The notes under the pieces were generated by a model. It saw only the letters and a program-made list of their open reading frames with translations, was not told the DNA's origin and searched no databases. Source: CAWIXB01 sp963839955 (lineage in GTDB: Bacteria; Actinomycetota; Actinomycetes; JACCUZ01). From it: a stretch of 64,000 bases of DNA. The stretch is from positions 2,666,001 to 2,730,000 of the forward strand of contig CAWIXB010000001.1 of assembly GCA_963839955.1 (NCBI GenBank). The letters are read 5' to 3'. Made by a program: the position numbers and the translations under genes. Every line of letters starts with the position of its first letter. The stretch's first letter is position 1. Below are positions 39,324 to 48,324 of the stretch, piece by piece.

Positions 39324-40376
39324 TCAGCCGGTAACGATGCTCACGCCGTACCTGCTGGCGACCTTGTCCCACCGCTCGACGTAGCCGGTGGTGGAGCTCG
39401 AGGCGATCACGTGCCCGCGGATCCAGGCGCCCGACGCGTTCTTGGCGTAGAAGGATCCGCCGGAGTCGCCACCCTGCTGGATCGTGCCACCGGTGTAGGC
39501 GATGACCGGGAACTTGCAGCCGGTCGCGGTGCACACCGTTGCGGTGACGCTCGTCGCCGTGTGCCCGCACTGCTCACCCGTCGTGCGACCACTGTGGCAG
39601 TAGGCGCTGTAGCCGACGGACGCAGCACCGGCAGCAACCACCGGGATGCTGCTGCTGCTGAAGACGCCACCGGTGAAGACGCGCCCGGCGTAGGACTGTC
39701 CCCCGAGGAGCTCCATGTCAACAGGGCCAGAGCCGAGCGAAGCCAGTGCCCGGCCTGAGACGTTGCCGACCACGCGCAGGTTGGACTCCGTCCGGACGCT
39801 GGTGCCGTTGGCGTAGCAGTGCCCCGCGGTGACCATGAACCTGGTCCCGACCCAGTTCTTCACCGCATAGCCGGTCGAGCACAGAGCGTTCGAGGCCAGC
39901 AGACCCCCGCCGCCGTAGAAGGCCGGCACGTCGTCCCGCCGGTGGAACGCGTCCTTGATCTTCCCCTTGTTGGTGTGCACCTTGACGCCCGCGACTCGGG
40001 TGAGGCTGTCCTGGCTCTTGAGGTTCGTGACCGAGGCCACCACATCGCTCGGGGCATCGGTGTCGAGCACAACGTCCCCCGTGGCGGGGTCGGCGTAGAT
40101 GCCGAACGTGTACTTGGTGCCGTGCTCGGCCACGTACGCCCTGACCTTTGTCTGGACGTTCGCCAGCGCGGCGCGTGAGGCGGTGGTGGAGACGACGCTC
40201 TTGCTTGCTGCGCGCTCCTTGGTCAAGAGGCTCTTGTCTGCCTGGGCGCTGGACGCCACAAGCTTGTCCTTCTTGGCCGCCTCTGCCGCCTGAGCCTGGC
40301 CACTGCCGACGCCCAGGGCTGTCACCGCCGCAGCCGTGGCGATCAAGGCGACCGCCCTCTTGTTCGAGATACGCAT
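39324..40376 (-). CDS. Secreted chymotrypsin-like serine protease (streptogrisin/alpha-lytic-like, S1)
   Basis: 350 residues. A signal peptide of about 30 residues ends SGQAQA, then a propeptide to about 150, then the mature protease starting near YGGGGLLAS. The catalytic triad is His186 (TAGHC), Asp220 (PVDMELL) and Ser305 (GGDSGGS). Cys pairs 166/187, 260/270 and 282/287 suggest three disulfides. It probably matures by removing its own propeptide after export. It is monocistronic, with a strong inverted repeat behind it. Confidence 0.9.
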   Translation of the reverse strand: MRISNKRAVALIATAAAVTALGVGSGQAQAAEAAKKDKLVASSAQADKSLLTKERAASKSVVSTTASRAALANVQTKVRAYVAEHGTKYTFGIYADPATGDVVLDTDAPSDVVASVTNLKSQDSLTRVAGVKVHTNKGKIKDAFHRRDDVPAFYGGGGLLASNALCSTGYAVKNWVGTRFMVTAGHCYANGTSVRTESNLRVVGNVSGRALASLGSGPVDMELLGGQSYAGRVFTGGVFSSSSIPVVAAGAASVGYSAYCHSGRTTGEQCGHTATSVTATVCTATGCKFPVIAYTGGTIQQGGDSGGSFYAKNASGAWIRGHVIASSSTTGYVERWDKVASRYGVSIVTG

Positions 40377-40488
40377 GCCGTTCCCCTCCGGTTAGGAATC
40401 ACGGCCCGCCGCCGCGATCCACCACAGGAGAGGAGCCACCACGGGCGCCGCCAGATACCAACGCTGAGGGCGGAGTTGAGCTCCCGGG

Positions 40489-40776
40489 TCAGACCTCGAC
40501 GGCCAGACGCACCGTCACCGTGTCGCCCACCTGGATGCGCTCGGCGTTGCGGACCAGGTCCTTCAACGGCACGACATACCCCCCGTCCTTGGGGAACAGC
40601 GAGGTCGTCCACTGAGTCGACCCGATCCGGGCCTCGACCGGGATCATGCCCCAGCCGTAGGTCACCAGTGCGGCCGTCGCCTGGAGCTCGGCGCTCTCGT
40701 CCTCGGGCACCGTGACGAAGTGGTAGGGCGATGGCCCTCTCCAATGCGACACCTCACCGCTGAACACCACGTCCAC
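40489..40776 (-). CDS. DUF1905 domain protein
   Basis: 95 residues forming one small beta-barrel domain: FSGEVSHWRGPSPYHFVTVPE, WGMIPVEARIGSTQWTTSLFPKDGGYVVPLKDLVRNAE and GDTVTVRLAVEV. All are diagnostic for DUF1905, whose function is unknown. The GTG start has no ribosome site but has TACGCT ending 6 nt before it, so the mRNA is probably leaderless. It lies between the protease gene and the divergent LuxR-type regulator gene. Confidence 0.88.
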   Translation of the reverse strand: MDVVFSGEVSHWRGPSPYHFVTVPEDESAELQATAALVTYGWGMIPVEARIGSTQWTTSLFPKDGGYVVPLKDLVRNAERIQVGDTVTVRLAVEV

Positions 40777-40873
40777 CCGGTCAGCGTAGGAACACCAGGC
40801 TGCACGTGGATGTCGCCCTTGACCCTGGCGGCCGGTTCCTCCACGCTCGAAGAGTCCGGGGACAACCCGCCAC

Positions 40874-43612
40874 GTGATGCGCTCGCAACAGGAGACAGTG
40901 TTGCCGACCCTCCTGCTCGAGACGAAGCTCTACGTCCCCAGGTCGCCACGTGGTCTGGTGCCGCGTCCGCGGCTGAGCGAGCGGCTGGATCGCGGGACTG
41001 CATCGAAGCTGATGCTCGTGTCCGCACCGGCCGGTTTCGGGAAGACGTCGTTGTTGGCCGAGTGGCTGGCAGCAAGACCGGGCACATCATCCGATGAGCG
41101 GTCCGCTGCGTGGCTGTCTCTCGACCGGGACGACAACCAGCCTGCGTCGTACTGGACGTACGTCATCGCCGCATTGAGGACCGTCGCACCAGGGGTCGGC
41201 GCGAACGCACTCGAGCTCTTGCAGGCCCCGCAACCGGCGCCGATCCAAACGGTGCTGACGACGCTGCTCAATGACCTCGGCGCTCTCCCTAGCGATGTCG
41301 TGCTGGTGCTCGACGACTACCACGTCATCGACTCGCGCGAGGTGCAGGAGGGGATGGCGTTCCTGCTCGACCATGTGCCTCCGCGGCTGCACGTGGTGAT
41401 CGCCAGCCGCACCGATCCCCCACTGCCGCTGGCACGGCTGCGAGCACGCGGTGAGCTGGTCGAGGTCCGCGCGGCCGAGCTGCGCTTCCAGCCGGACGAG
41501 GCCGCGGCGTACCTCAACGGGGTGATGGGCCTGGTGCTGACGGAACAGGACGTCACAGCGCTGGAGGGGCGCACCGAGGGATGGATCGCGGCGCTCCAGC
41601 TGGCCGCGCTATCGATGCAGGGCCGGGACGACAATGCCGGCTTCATCGCGGCCTTCGCGGGCAACGACCGCTACATCGTCGACTACCTGGTCGAAGAGGT
41701 CTTGCAGCGTCAGCCCGAAGACGTCCAGACCTTTCTGCTGAAGACCTCCATCCTGAGCCGACTGACCGGCGCGCAGTGCGATGCCGTCACTGGTGAAGTC
41801 ATCGGCAAGGCCATGTTGGAGACCCTCGATCGAGGGAACCTGTTCCTGGTCCCGCTCGACGACCGCCGCCAGTGGTACCGCTACCACCATCTCTTCGCGG
41901 ACGTGCTGCGAGCGCGCCTGCTGGACGAGCAGCCCGGCCTCGTTCCTGAGCTGCATCGGCGCGCGAGCACTTGGTACGAGCAGAACGGCGAGCGCTCCGA
42001 GGCGGTCCGTCACGCGATGGCAGGTGACGACTTCGAGCGAGCAGCAGCCTTGGTCGAGCTTGCGATCCCGTGGACACGCCAGCAGCGACAGGAGGCGACA
42101 CTGCGTCGCTGGCTCGAGGCGCTTCCCGACGAGGTGATCCGGGTCAGGCCGGTGCTCAGCAATGCGTATGCCGGGTCACGATTGGTGCGCAGCGAGATCG
42201 ACGGCGTCGAGGCGCGCCTGCGGGACGTCGAGCGCTGGCTGGACCCGAACGAACGATCACCGGAGATGGTGGTCGTGGACGAGGACCAGTTTCGGGCGCT
42301 TCCAGCGGCCATCGCCGTCCACCGTGCGGGCCTGGCACGGCTCCTCGGAGACGTGTCCGCCACTGTCTCCTACGCAGAGCGGGCGCTCGACCTGGTAGGT
42401 CCGGACGACCACGCAGGGCGCGGAGCGGCCAAGGCGCTGCTCGGACTCGCGCACTGGACCAAGGGGGATCTCGACGCGGCGTACCGCTGGTACTCCGACG
42501 GCATGGCCATCCTGGAGAAGGCGGGGTACCTCTCCGACCTGGTCGGCAGCGCCATCACCCGGGCTGACATCCGCGTCGCCCAAGGCCGTCTCCGCGAGGC
42601 GATGAGCATCTACGAGCACGGTCTAGAGGTGGCCACCGCCGAAGCGGGAACGGTGCTGCGTGGAGCGGCGGACATGCACGTCGGCATGAGCGAGCTGCTA
42701 CGCGAGGGCAACGAGCTCGATGCGGCTCTGCAGCACCTGCTGGCCAGCAGGGAGCTGGGCGAGCCCCTGGGCCTACCGCAGAACCCGTACCGCTGGCGCG
42801 TCGCGATGGCGCAGATCCGCGTGGCCGAGGGCGAGCTGGACACAGCAGTCAACCTGCTGGATGAGGCGGAGCGGCTGTACGTGAGTGACTACTCCCCCGA
42901 GGTGCGGCCGGTCCCGGCCGTGCGCGCACGAGTCCGAATCGTGCAGGGGCGATGGCGTGACGCGCTCAGCTGGGCGCGTGAACGAGGGCTGTCCGCCGAC
43001 GACGACCTCAGCTACCTGCGCGAGTTCGAGCACATCACCCTGGCCCGGGGGCTACTGGCTCAGGCCGGCGGCGAAGGGGCTGAGCCCTCCCTTCCCGCAG
43101 CAGTCGGACTGCTGGACCGACTGCTCCCAGCAGCCGAAGAGGGTGGCCGGACGGGCAGCGTCCTGGAGATCCTCGTGGTGCAGGCGCTCGCGCAGCAGCT
43201 CTGGGTCGATGTCCCCGCTGGGCTGGTCCCACTGGAGCGCGCATTGACCCTGGCCGAGCCGGAGGGCTACGTCCGACTCTTCGTCGACGAGGGCCCGCCC
43301 ATGGCGGCGTTGCTGGAAGCAGCCGACGAACGCGGGATCACCCCCGGGTATGTCCGGCGGCTACGGACCGCCTTCAGCGGCGCACACCTCGCGACGGCAA
43401 CGAAGCAGGCCCTGGTTGAGCCGCTGAGCGAACGTGAACTCGACGTCCTCCGACTGCTCCGGACCGACCTGGGGGGCCCCGACATCGCCCGCGAGCTCGT
43501 GGTGTCCCTGAACACCGTGCGGACCCACACCAAGAACATCTACACCAAGCTCGGCGTGAACAACCGCCGGGCAGCCGTCCGTCGCGGCGAGGAGCTCAAC
43601 CTCCTCACCTGA
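40874..43612 (+). CDS. MalT-like (LAL) LuxR-family transcriptional regulator
   Basis: About 912 residues. Start MRSQQE..LETKLYVPRSPRGLVPRPRLSERL is typical of MalT-like proteins. The STAND ATPase has Walker A APAGFGKTSLL (near 55) and Walker B VVLVLDDYH (near 148). A long TPR-like region spans about 380-800, and the C-terminal LuxR helix-turn-helix is PLSERELDVLRLL...SLNTVRTHTKNIYTKLGV (about 850-905). These large activators bind an inducer through the TPR part. The exact start is unclear: the GTG at 40874, the adjacent ATG and the GTG at 40898 are all possible. Its target is not evident. Confidence 0.9.
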   Translation: MMRSQQETVLPTLLLETKLYVPRSPRGLVPRPRLSERLDRGTASKLMLVSAPAGFGKTSLLAEWLAARPGTSSDERSAAWLSLDRDDNQPASYWTYVIAALRTVAPGVGANALELLQAPQPAPIQTVLTTLLNDLGALPSDVVLVLDDYHVIDSREVQEGMAFLLDHVPPRLHVVIASRTDPPLPLARLRARGELVEVRAAELRFQPDEAAAYLNGVMGLVLTEQDVTALEGRTEGWIAALQLAALSMQGRDDNAGFIAAFAGNDRYIVDYLVEEVLQRQPEDVQTFLLKTSILSRLTGAQCDAVTGEVIGKAMLETLDRGNLFLVPLDDRRQWYRYHHLFADVLRARLLDEQPGLVPELHRRASTWYEQNGERSEAVRHAMAGDDFERAAALVELAIPWTRQQRQEATLRRWLEALPDEVIRVRPVLSNAYAGSRLVRSEIDGVEARLRDVERWLDPNERSPEMVVVDEDQFRALPAAIAVHRAGLARLLGDVSATVSYAERALDLVGPDDHAGRGAAKALLGLAHWTKGDLDAAYRWYSDGMAILEKAGYLSDLVGSAITRADIRVAQGRLREAMSIYEHGLEVATAEAGTVLRGAADMHVGMSELLREGNELDAALQHLLASRELGEPLGLPQNPYRWRVAMAQIRVAEGELDTAVNLLDEAERLYVSDYSPEVRPVPAVRARVRIVQGRWRDALSWARERGLSADDDLSYLREFEHITLARGLLAQAGGEGAEPSLPAAVGLLDRLLPAAEEGGRTGSVLEILVVQALAQQLWVDVPAGLVPLERALTLAEPEGYVRLFVDEGPPMAALLEAADERGITPGYVRRLRTAFSGAHLATATKQALVEPLSERELDVLRLLRTDLGGPDIARELVVSLNTVRTHTKNIYTKLGVNNRRAAVRRGEELNLLT

Positions 43613-44846
43613 CACGCCTGACGGGCAGGATGGCGAACGCGCCAATGAAGGCACAGGCACCAGCAACCGCGTACAGCACGCCGTAGCTGCCGTTGCCGAT
43701 CGCCAAGACGGCCGGCGCGATCCCCGGAGCAATGGAGAAGGGTAGTGCGCCGGCGATGTTGACCACACCGAGATCCTTGGCAGCGTTGTGCGTGTCCGGC
43801 AGTACGTCGGCAACGAGCGCGAGGTCGACCGCAACGTACATGCCGAAGCCGAGCCCGCCGATGGCCATGCCGACGAGGAAACCGTTGAAGTCGCTGGCGA
43901 TGGCGATCGCGAACATTGCCACGCCGTAGACGCTCGCCGCAGCGAAGACGAAGGCCTTGCGTCGGCCCGTCCGGTCAGAGAGCTCGCCCCCGATCAGAGA
44001 GGCGGCGACGACGAAGGCGGACTGGACGAGCGTGCCGAGGAAGATCTGCTGGGGCACATCATCCTCGGCGGTGCCGATGTGGTCGAGCAGGTAGTAGGCC
44101 TGATAGGTGGCCAGGAAGGCGTAGGCCATCAGGAACATGAAACGGCTGGCGAACGCCCAGGCGAAGTCCGGGCTCTGCCGCGGATTGACGTAGTACGTGC
44201 TGGCGAACTCCCGCAGCGACCACGCAGGCCTTTCCGCACTGACCAGCCGGCGATCGTCCAGCGTGACCGCGAAGAGCAGGATGAAGAATCCGCCGACCGC
44301 GCACGGAACCATGAACATGGCGAGCTGGTTGCCCGTGAACAGCTTGACCAGGAAGGTGCCGCACACCGACGCGATGGGGACGGTGATGCCCAGCACGCCG
44401 GCGACCAAGCCGCGCTGCGTGACCGGGACCTGGTCCGGCAGCACCGCCACCATGGCGGCGAGCAGGGCGTTGAACAACACCTGGGCGATGCACCATCCGA
44501 TGAGGACGACCGGGATGTTGGGTGCAAACGCGACGATGAGGACGCCGACGGAACCACCGAACACGCCGATGACCATCCACGGTCTCCGCATGCCCAGCTG
44601 TGACGAGGTGCGGTCGCTCATCCTGCCGAACAATGGGTTGGCGAAGATGGCCAACAGGGAGCCGACCCCGGCCACGAGGGCCAAGCTGCTCGCCGCCTGA
44701 TCGGTCCCGACGAGCGACTTCACCTTCAGCGCCAGGGTGACCAGCAGGGGTGCGATGAACACCAGGCTGGTGCTCATGTAGGCCAGTGTGTACAGCGAGA
44801 TGAAGCCCCATCCGACCCGGCGGCCGGCGGGTGCCTGAGGCTCCAT
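43605..44846 (-). CDS. MFS transporter
   Basis: 413 residues with 12 predicted membrane helices. The loop 2/3 motif GRMSDRTSSQLGMRRPW is typical of the sugar/drug MFS groups, and GGELSDRTGRRKAFVFAAASVYG is the matching loop 8/9 motif. The substrate is unknown; relatives are often called sugar or oligosaccharide permeases. It is convergent with the LuxR gene, overlapping by 8 bp, and divergent from the small-protein/MMPL pair across an 18-bp palindrome. Confidence 0.88.
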   Translation of the reverse strand: MEPQAPAGRRVGWGFISLYTLAYMSTSLVFIAPLLVTLALKVKSLVGTDQAASSLALVAGVGSLLAIFANPLFGRMSDRTSSQLGMRRPWMVIGVFGGSVGVLIVAFAPNIPVVLIGWCIAQVLFNALLAAMVAVLPDQVPVTQRGLVAGVLGITVPIASVCGTFLVKLFTGNQLAMFMVPCAVGGFFILLFAVTLDDRRLVSAERPAWSLREFASTYYVNPRQSPDFAWAFASRFMFLMAYAFLATYQAYYLLDHIGTAEDDVPQQIFLGTLVQSAFVVAASLIGGELSDRTGRRKAFVFAAASVYGVAMFAIAIASDFNGFLVGMAIGGLGFGMYVAVDLALVADVLPDTHNAAKDLGVVNIAGALPFSIAPGIAPAVLAIGNGSYGVLYAVAGACAFIGAFAILPVRRVR

Positions 44847-44898
44847 ATGTCGCGAGTCTGCCAGTCTGGCGCCTCCTGCCGGCGAGTTCACCCCACGA

Positions 44899-44916
44899 AT
44901 CACCAGGTCTGGTGAT
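44899..44916. promoter_or_regulatory. 18-bp palindrome ATCACCAG-GT-CTGGTGAT
   Basis: Perfect 8-bp arms centred between the divergent MFS and small-protein/MMPL genes (53 and 35 bp from the starts). It is an operator candidate for both directions. Confidence 0.5.
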
Positions 44917-44950
44917 CCCTGCTCACCACATCCGCTTCTACGTTCCGGCC

Positions 44951-45214
44951 ATGAACGAGACACCTGCAGCGACTGGCGGTCACGAGGCCGGTCCGTACGA
45001 GATCCGCCTCCAGGGGCACCTCGAGGCCCGCTGGGCCGCGTGGTTCGACGGACTGACCCTCACGCACGAGAGCGACGGCACGACCGTCCTCCATGGACAG
45101 ATCGTCGACCAGGCCGCGCTGCACGGCTTGCTCCAGAAAGTTCGCGACTTGGGCCTGCCGCTGGTCTCGGTCATCCACCTCGAATCCACCGACTCTCAGG
45201 GGAGCACGCCATGA
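44951..45214 (+). CDS. Small conserved protein upstream of an MMPL transporter
   Basis: 87 residues: YEIRLQGHLEARWAAWFDGLTLTHESDGTTVLHGQIVDQAALHGLLQKVRDLGLPLVSV. This is a well-conserved short family of bacteria, often found beside transporter or regulator genes, and of unknown function. It has an alpha/beta ferredoxin-like pattern and no membrane segment. Its stop overlaps the MMPL start (ATGA), so the products probably act together or are coregulated. Confidence 0.85.
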   Translation: MNETPAATGGHEAGPYEIRLQGHLEARWAAWFDGLTLTHESDGTTVLHGQIVDQAALHGLLQKVRDLGLPLVSVIHLESTDSQGSTP

Positions 45215-47382
45215 ACAGCATCATCCGCCGTATCGGCAACTTCAGTGCACGCAGACCATGGACGACGATCGGCGCATGGGCGGTGCTCGCCGCGCTCGTC
45301 GTCGCCCTTTCCGGCGCGATGGGCGGCGTGTTCACCGACAAGTTCAGCGCACCGGGCAGCGAGAGCGCCAAGGCGCAGGAGCTGCTCGAGGAACGCTTCC
45401 CCGAGGCGGCTGGCGGCAGCGCAGTCGCAGTGTTCGCAGTCCCCGACGGCGAGCAGCTGGACAGCTTCCGGCCGGCGATCGCCGCGGCGCTGTCACGGGT
45501 CGAGGGGATCGACCACGTCGCCAGCGTGAGCAACCCCTTCGAGACCGACCGGATCTCGGCAGACGGGAGGGTCGGGTACGCAGAGATCGCGCTGGACGTG
45601 CCGTCGACGGAGTTCGGCATCGAGTCGGCCACCAAGGTTGTGGACGTTCTCGAGCCGGCCCGCGCAGACGGGCTGTCGGCCGAGTTCGGCGGGGATGCTG
45701 CGTTCCTCAATGCCGAGAAGCAGTCTTCGGGCGCCGAAGGCGTCGGGGTCCTGGCCGCGCTCGTCATCCTGCTCGTCGCGTTCGGGACGATCGTGGCCGC
45801 CCTCGTGCCGATCGTGCTTGCACTGGTCGCCGTTGCCATCGGGTTCGGCAGCATCGTGGTGCTGGCGGGAGCCATGGACGTCTCCACAGCCGCGCCCACC
45901 GTTGGCGCCATGGTCGGGCTGGGAGTAGGCATCGACTACGCCCTGTTCATCGTCTCCCGCTACCGCGAGAACCGGGGCGCAGGTCAGGACAACGCGGATG
46001 CGCTGTCAGCGGCAATGGGCTCGTCCGGCACGGCCGTCTTCTTCGCGGGCGGCACCGTAGTTCTGGCCATGGCTGCCCTCGCGCTCACCGGTGTGGGCTT
46101 CCTCGCCTCCATCGGACTCAGCACGTCGATCGTTGTACTGTTCGCGGTCGCGACCGCCATCACCCTGCTGCCCGCGGTGCTTTCGCTGCTCGGCGACCGC
46201 ATCGATGCAGGGCGGATCATCGGCCGGCGCCGCGCGGTGAAGCCCGCCGAGGCCACCGCCTGGTGGCGGCTGGCCCACCGAATCTCTGCTCGCCCCTGGC
46301 CTTACCTGATCGCAGGAACACTGCTGCTGCTGACGCTCGCCGCACCGGCGCTGTCGCTCAACACGGGGTTCCCCGACGCAGGCGACCACGCGACGAGCCA
46401 GACCGATCGCAAGGCCTACGACCTGTTGGCTGACGGCTTCGGGCCGGGCTTCAACGCGCCCCTGCTCGTCGTGGCCGACCTCAAGGGCACCGGACTGGGA
46501 AGCGCGGACATCCCCGGGCTTTCCGAGCGCATCGCCGCAGTGCCCGGAGTCGCGGAGGTCGGCACCTCGCAGGTCACCGCCGACGGCGACACCGTCCTGC
46601 TTCCCACCATCCCCAGCACCGAGCCGTCTGACCCGGCAACCGAGCAGACCCTCGAGCGGATTCGTGCCCTCACTCCGGCCGGGGTGTTCGTGACAGGCGT
46701 GACCGCGCTGACGCTCGACCTGGACAACCAGCTCCGTGACACGCTGCCTCTGTTCATCGGCGCGATCCTCCTCACCTCCATCCTGCTGCTGATGGTGGTT
46801 TTCCGATCGGTCGTGGTCCCGCTGAAGGCGGCCGCGATGAACCTGCTCTCGATCGGTGCCGCCTACGGCGTCATTGTCGCCGTCTTCCAGTGGGGCTGGC
46901 TGGGCGGTCTGTTCGGTCTCGACGGCACCTACCGCATCGCCTCGCCGCTGCCGGTGCTCTTCTTCGCCGTCCTCTTCGGGCTGTCCATGGACTACGAGGT
47001 GTTCCTCGTCTCCCGCATCCGCGAGGCATACCACTCCACCAGCGACAACACCGAGTCCGTGGCCCGCGGGCTGGCATCGACCGGCCGCGTCATCACCTCC
47101 GGCGCGCTGATCATGATCTGCGTGTTCCTCGCATTCGTCGTCAACCCCGACCCGTTCACGAAGATGATCGGACTCGGATTGGCTACTGCCATCCTGATCG
47201 ACGCAACCGTTGTCCGCATGATCCTGGTGCCCGCGACGATGGCGCTCATGGGCAAGGCGAACTGGTGGCTGCCCGGATGGCTCGACCGGGTGCTGCCCCA
47301 CCTCAGCCTCGAGAGCGACCCTGTCTCACCGACACCCGAGCCGGCGCACGTCCCAGTGCTGGCCGGGACTGCAACACCCTGA
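45211..47382 (+). CDS. MMPL/RND-family membrane transporter
   Basis: 723 residues with two repeats of one helix plus an extracellular domain plus five helices. The conserved GLGVGIDYALFIVSRYRE (near 245-262) and GLSMDYEVFLVSRIREAY carry the Asp-Tyr pairs used for proton relay in MmpL/RND proteins. The extracytoplasmic loops (about 40-180 and 385-510) follow the family layout. Substrates are lipids, drugs or small hydrophobic molecules. It is short of the long C-terminal domain seen in MmpL3. A strong hairpin follows. Confidence 0.9.
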   Translation: MNSIIRRIGNFSARRPWTTIGAWAVLAALVVALSGAMGGVFTDKFSAPGSESAKAQELLEERFPEAAGGSAVAVFAVPDGEQLDSFRPAIAAALSRVEGIDHVASVSNPFETDRISADGRVGYAEIALDVPSTEFGIESATKVVDVLEPARADGLSAEFGGDAAFLNAEKQSSGAEGVGVLAALVILLVAFGTIVAALVPIVLALVAVAIGFGSIVVLAGAMDVSTAAPTVGAMVGLGVGIDYALFIVSRYRENRGAGQDNADALSAAMGSSGTAVFFAGGTVVLAMAALALTGVGFLASIGLSTSIVVLFAVATAITLLPAVLSLLGDRIDAGRIIGRRRAVKPAEATAWWRLAHRISARPWPYLIAGTLLLLTLAAPALSLNTGFPDAGDHATSQTDRKAYDLLADGFGPGFNAPLLVVADLKGTGLGSADIPGLSERIAAVPGVAEVGTSQVTADGDTVLLPTIPSTEPSDPATEQTLERIRALTPAGVFVTGVTALTLDLDNQLRDTLPLFIGAILLTSILLLMVVFRSVVVPLKAAAMNLLSIGAAYGVIVAVFQWGWLGGLFGLDGTYRIASPLPVLFFAVLFGLSMDYEVFLVSRIREAYHSTSDNTESVARGLASTGRVITSGALIMICVFLAFVVNPDPFTKMIGLGLATAILIDATVVRMILVPATMALMGKANWWLPGWLDRVLPHLSLESDPVSPTPEPAHVPVLAGTATP

Positions 47383-47392
47383 TCGAACGGGT

Positions 47393-47434
47393 TCCGCGGA
47401 AGCGTCGGCTGTCCACAGCCGGCGTTTCCGCGGA
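47393..47434 (+). terminator. Long hairpin behind the MMPL gene
   Basis: 20-bp arms with 18 canonical pairs (TCCGCGGAAGCGTCGGCTGT against ACAGCCGGCGTTTCCGCGGA) and a 2-nt loop. It lies 11 bp after the stop, followed by GACGTCTTTC. It contains the TTCCGCGGAA element also found at 466-481. Confidence 0.8.
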
Positions 47435-47463
47435 GACGTCTTTCGCTCACCCAGGAAAACCAG

Positions 47464-48324
47464 TCACAGGTCCTTGCGCAGGAAGGACCTCGCGGCCAGC
47501 GCCCAGATCATCGCCACCCACACCGCGGCCCACGCAAGGTAGGTGGGCGTCAGCGACGCCGAGCTCAGGAACGGGAAGGCCTTGACGTCCCCGCCCCCGA
47601 ACGTGGCGAACACCGAGGGATCCTGGAAGGCGTGCATCGCTCCTTGCCACAGGCCGTCGGTGGGCAGCAGCATCCGCGACACGGTGCCGACGCTCTCGAC
47701 GGACTCGTTGCCGAGGGAGTCACCGATGCCCCCCACGACACCCGCCACCCAGGTCGTGCAGAACAGGCCGACCGCGACCACGCCGGACGCCATCGGCGAG
47801 ATGGTCGTCGACAGCAGCAGGGCGAGGGTCAGCAGCACGATCGTCTGGGCCGCGAGCAGCGCGAGAGCGGTCGCCGGCTCCGGCGGCCAGTAGTCCACTG
47901 TCGCCTTGACGACGATGCACTGGGCCAGGCCGGCGAGGACGACAAAGACGCTGCCGAAGACCGCCAGACCCAGCCACTTGCCCAACAGGACGGCGGAGCG
48001 ACGTATCGGCCGGGCCAGCACGGCCAGCGCGATGCCCGACTCCGTCTCGCCCGCCAACGTCGGGCCGGCAAGGAAGGCGGTGCCCAGCGCCGCGATCAGG
48101 CTGAACCCGAACATCACCAGGTTGAGCAGGATGGAGGCCGTCAGCCGGGCCTCGCCGCTGGTGAGCGCGCCGCCGTCCGACTCTGCCGCGAGGCGCGAGA
48201 AGCCCCAGCCGCTGAACGCGATGAGGACGACGGTCAGCACAGTAAGAGCGAGCAGCACCCGCCTGCGAGTCGCCTCACGCAAGGTGAGCGCGGCAATGGT
48301 CAGCACCGTCCGGGCCGTCGTCAT
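47464..48324 (-). CDS. ABC transporter permease (ABC-2 type)
   Basis: 286 residues with about six membrane helices. It begins TVLTIAALTLREATRRRVLLALTVLTVVLIAF, typical of NosY-like ABC-2 permeases, and has ETESGIALAVLARPIRRSAVLLGKWLG in the first cytosolic loop. It is the last gene of a four-gene sigma/anti-sigma/ABC operon and overlaps the ATPase by 4 bp. The substrate is unknown. Confidence 0.88.
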   Translation of the reverse strand: MTTARTVLTIAALTLREATRRRVLLALTVLTVVLIAFSGWGFSRLAAESDGGALTSGEARLTASILLNLVMFGFSLIAALGTAFLAGPTLAGETESGIALAVLARPIRRSAVLLGKWLGLAVFGSVFVVLAGLAQCIVVKATVDYWPPEPATALALLAAQTIVLLTLALLLSTTISPMASGVVAVGLFCTTWVAGVVGGIGDSLGNESVESVGTVSRMLLPTDGLWQGAMHAFQDPSVFATFGGGDVKAFPFLSSASLTPTYLAWAAVWVAMIWALAARSFLRKDL

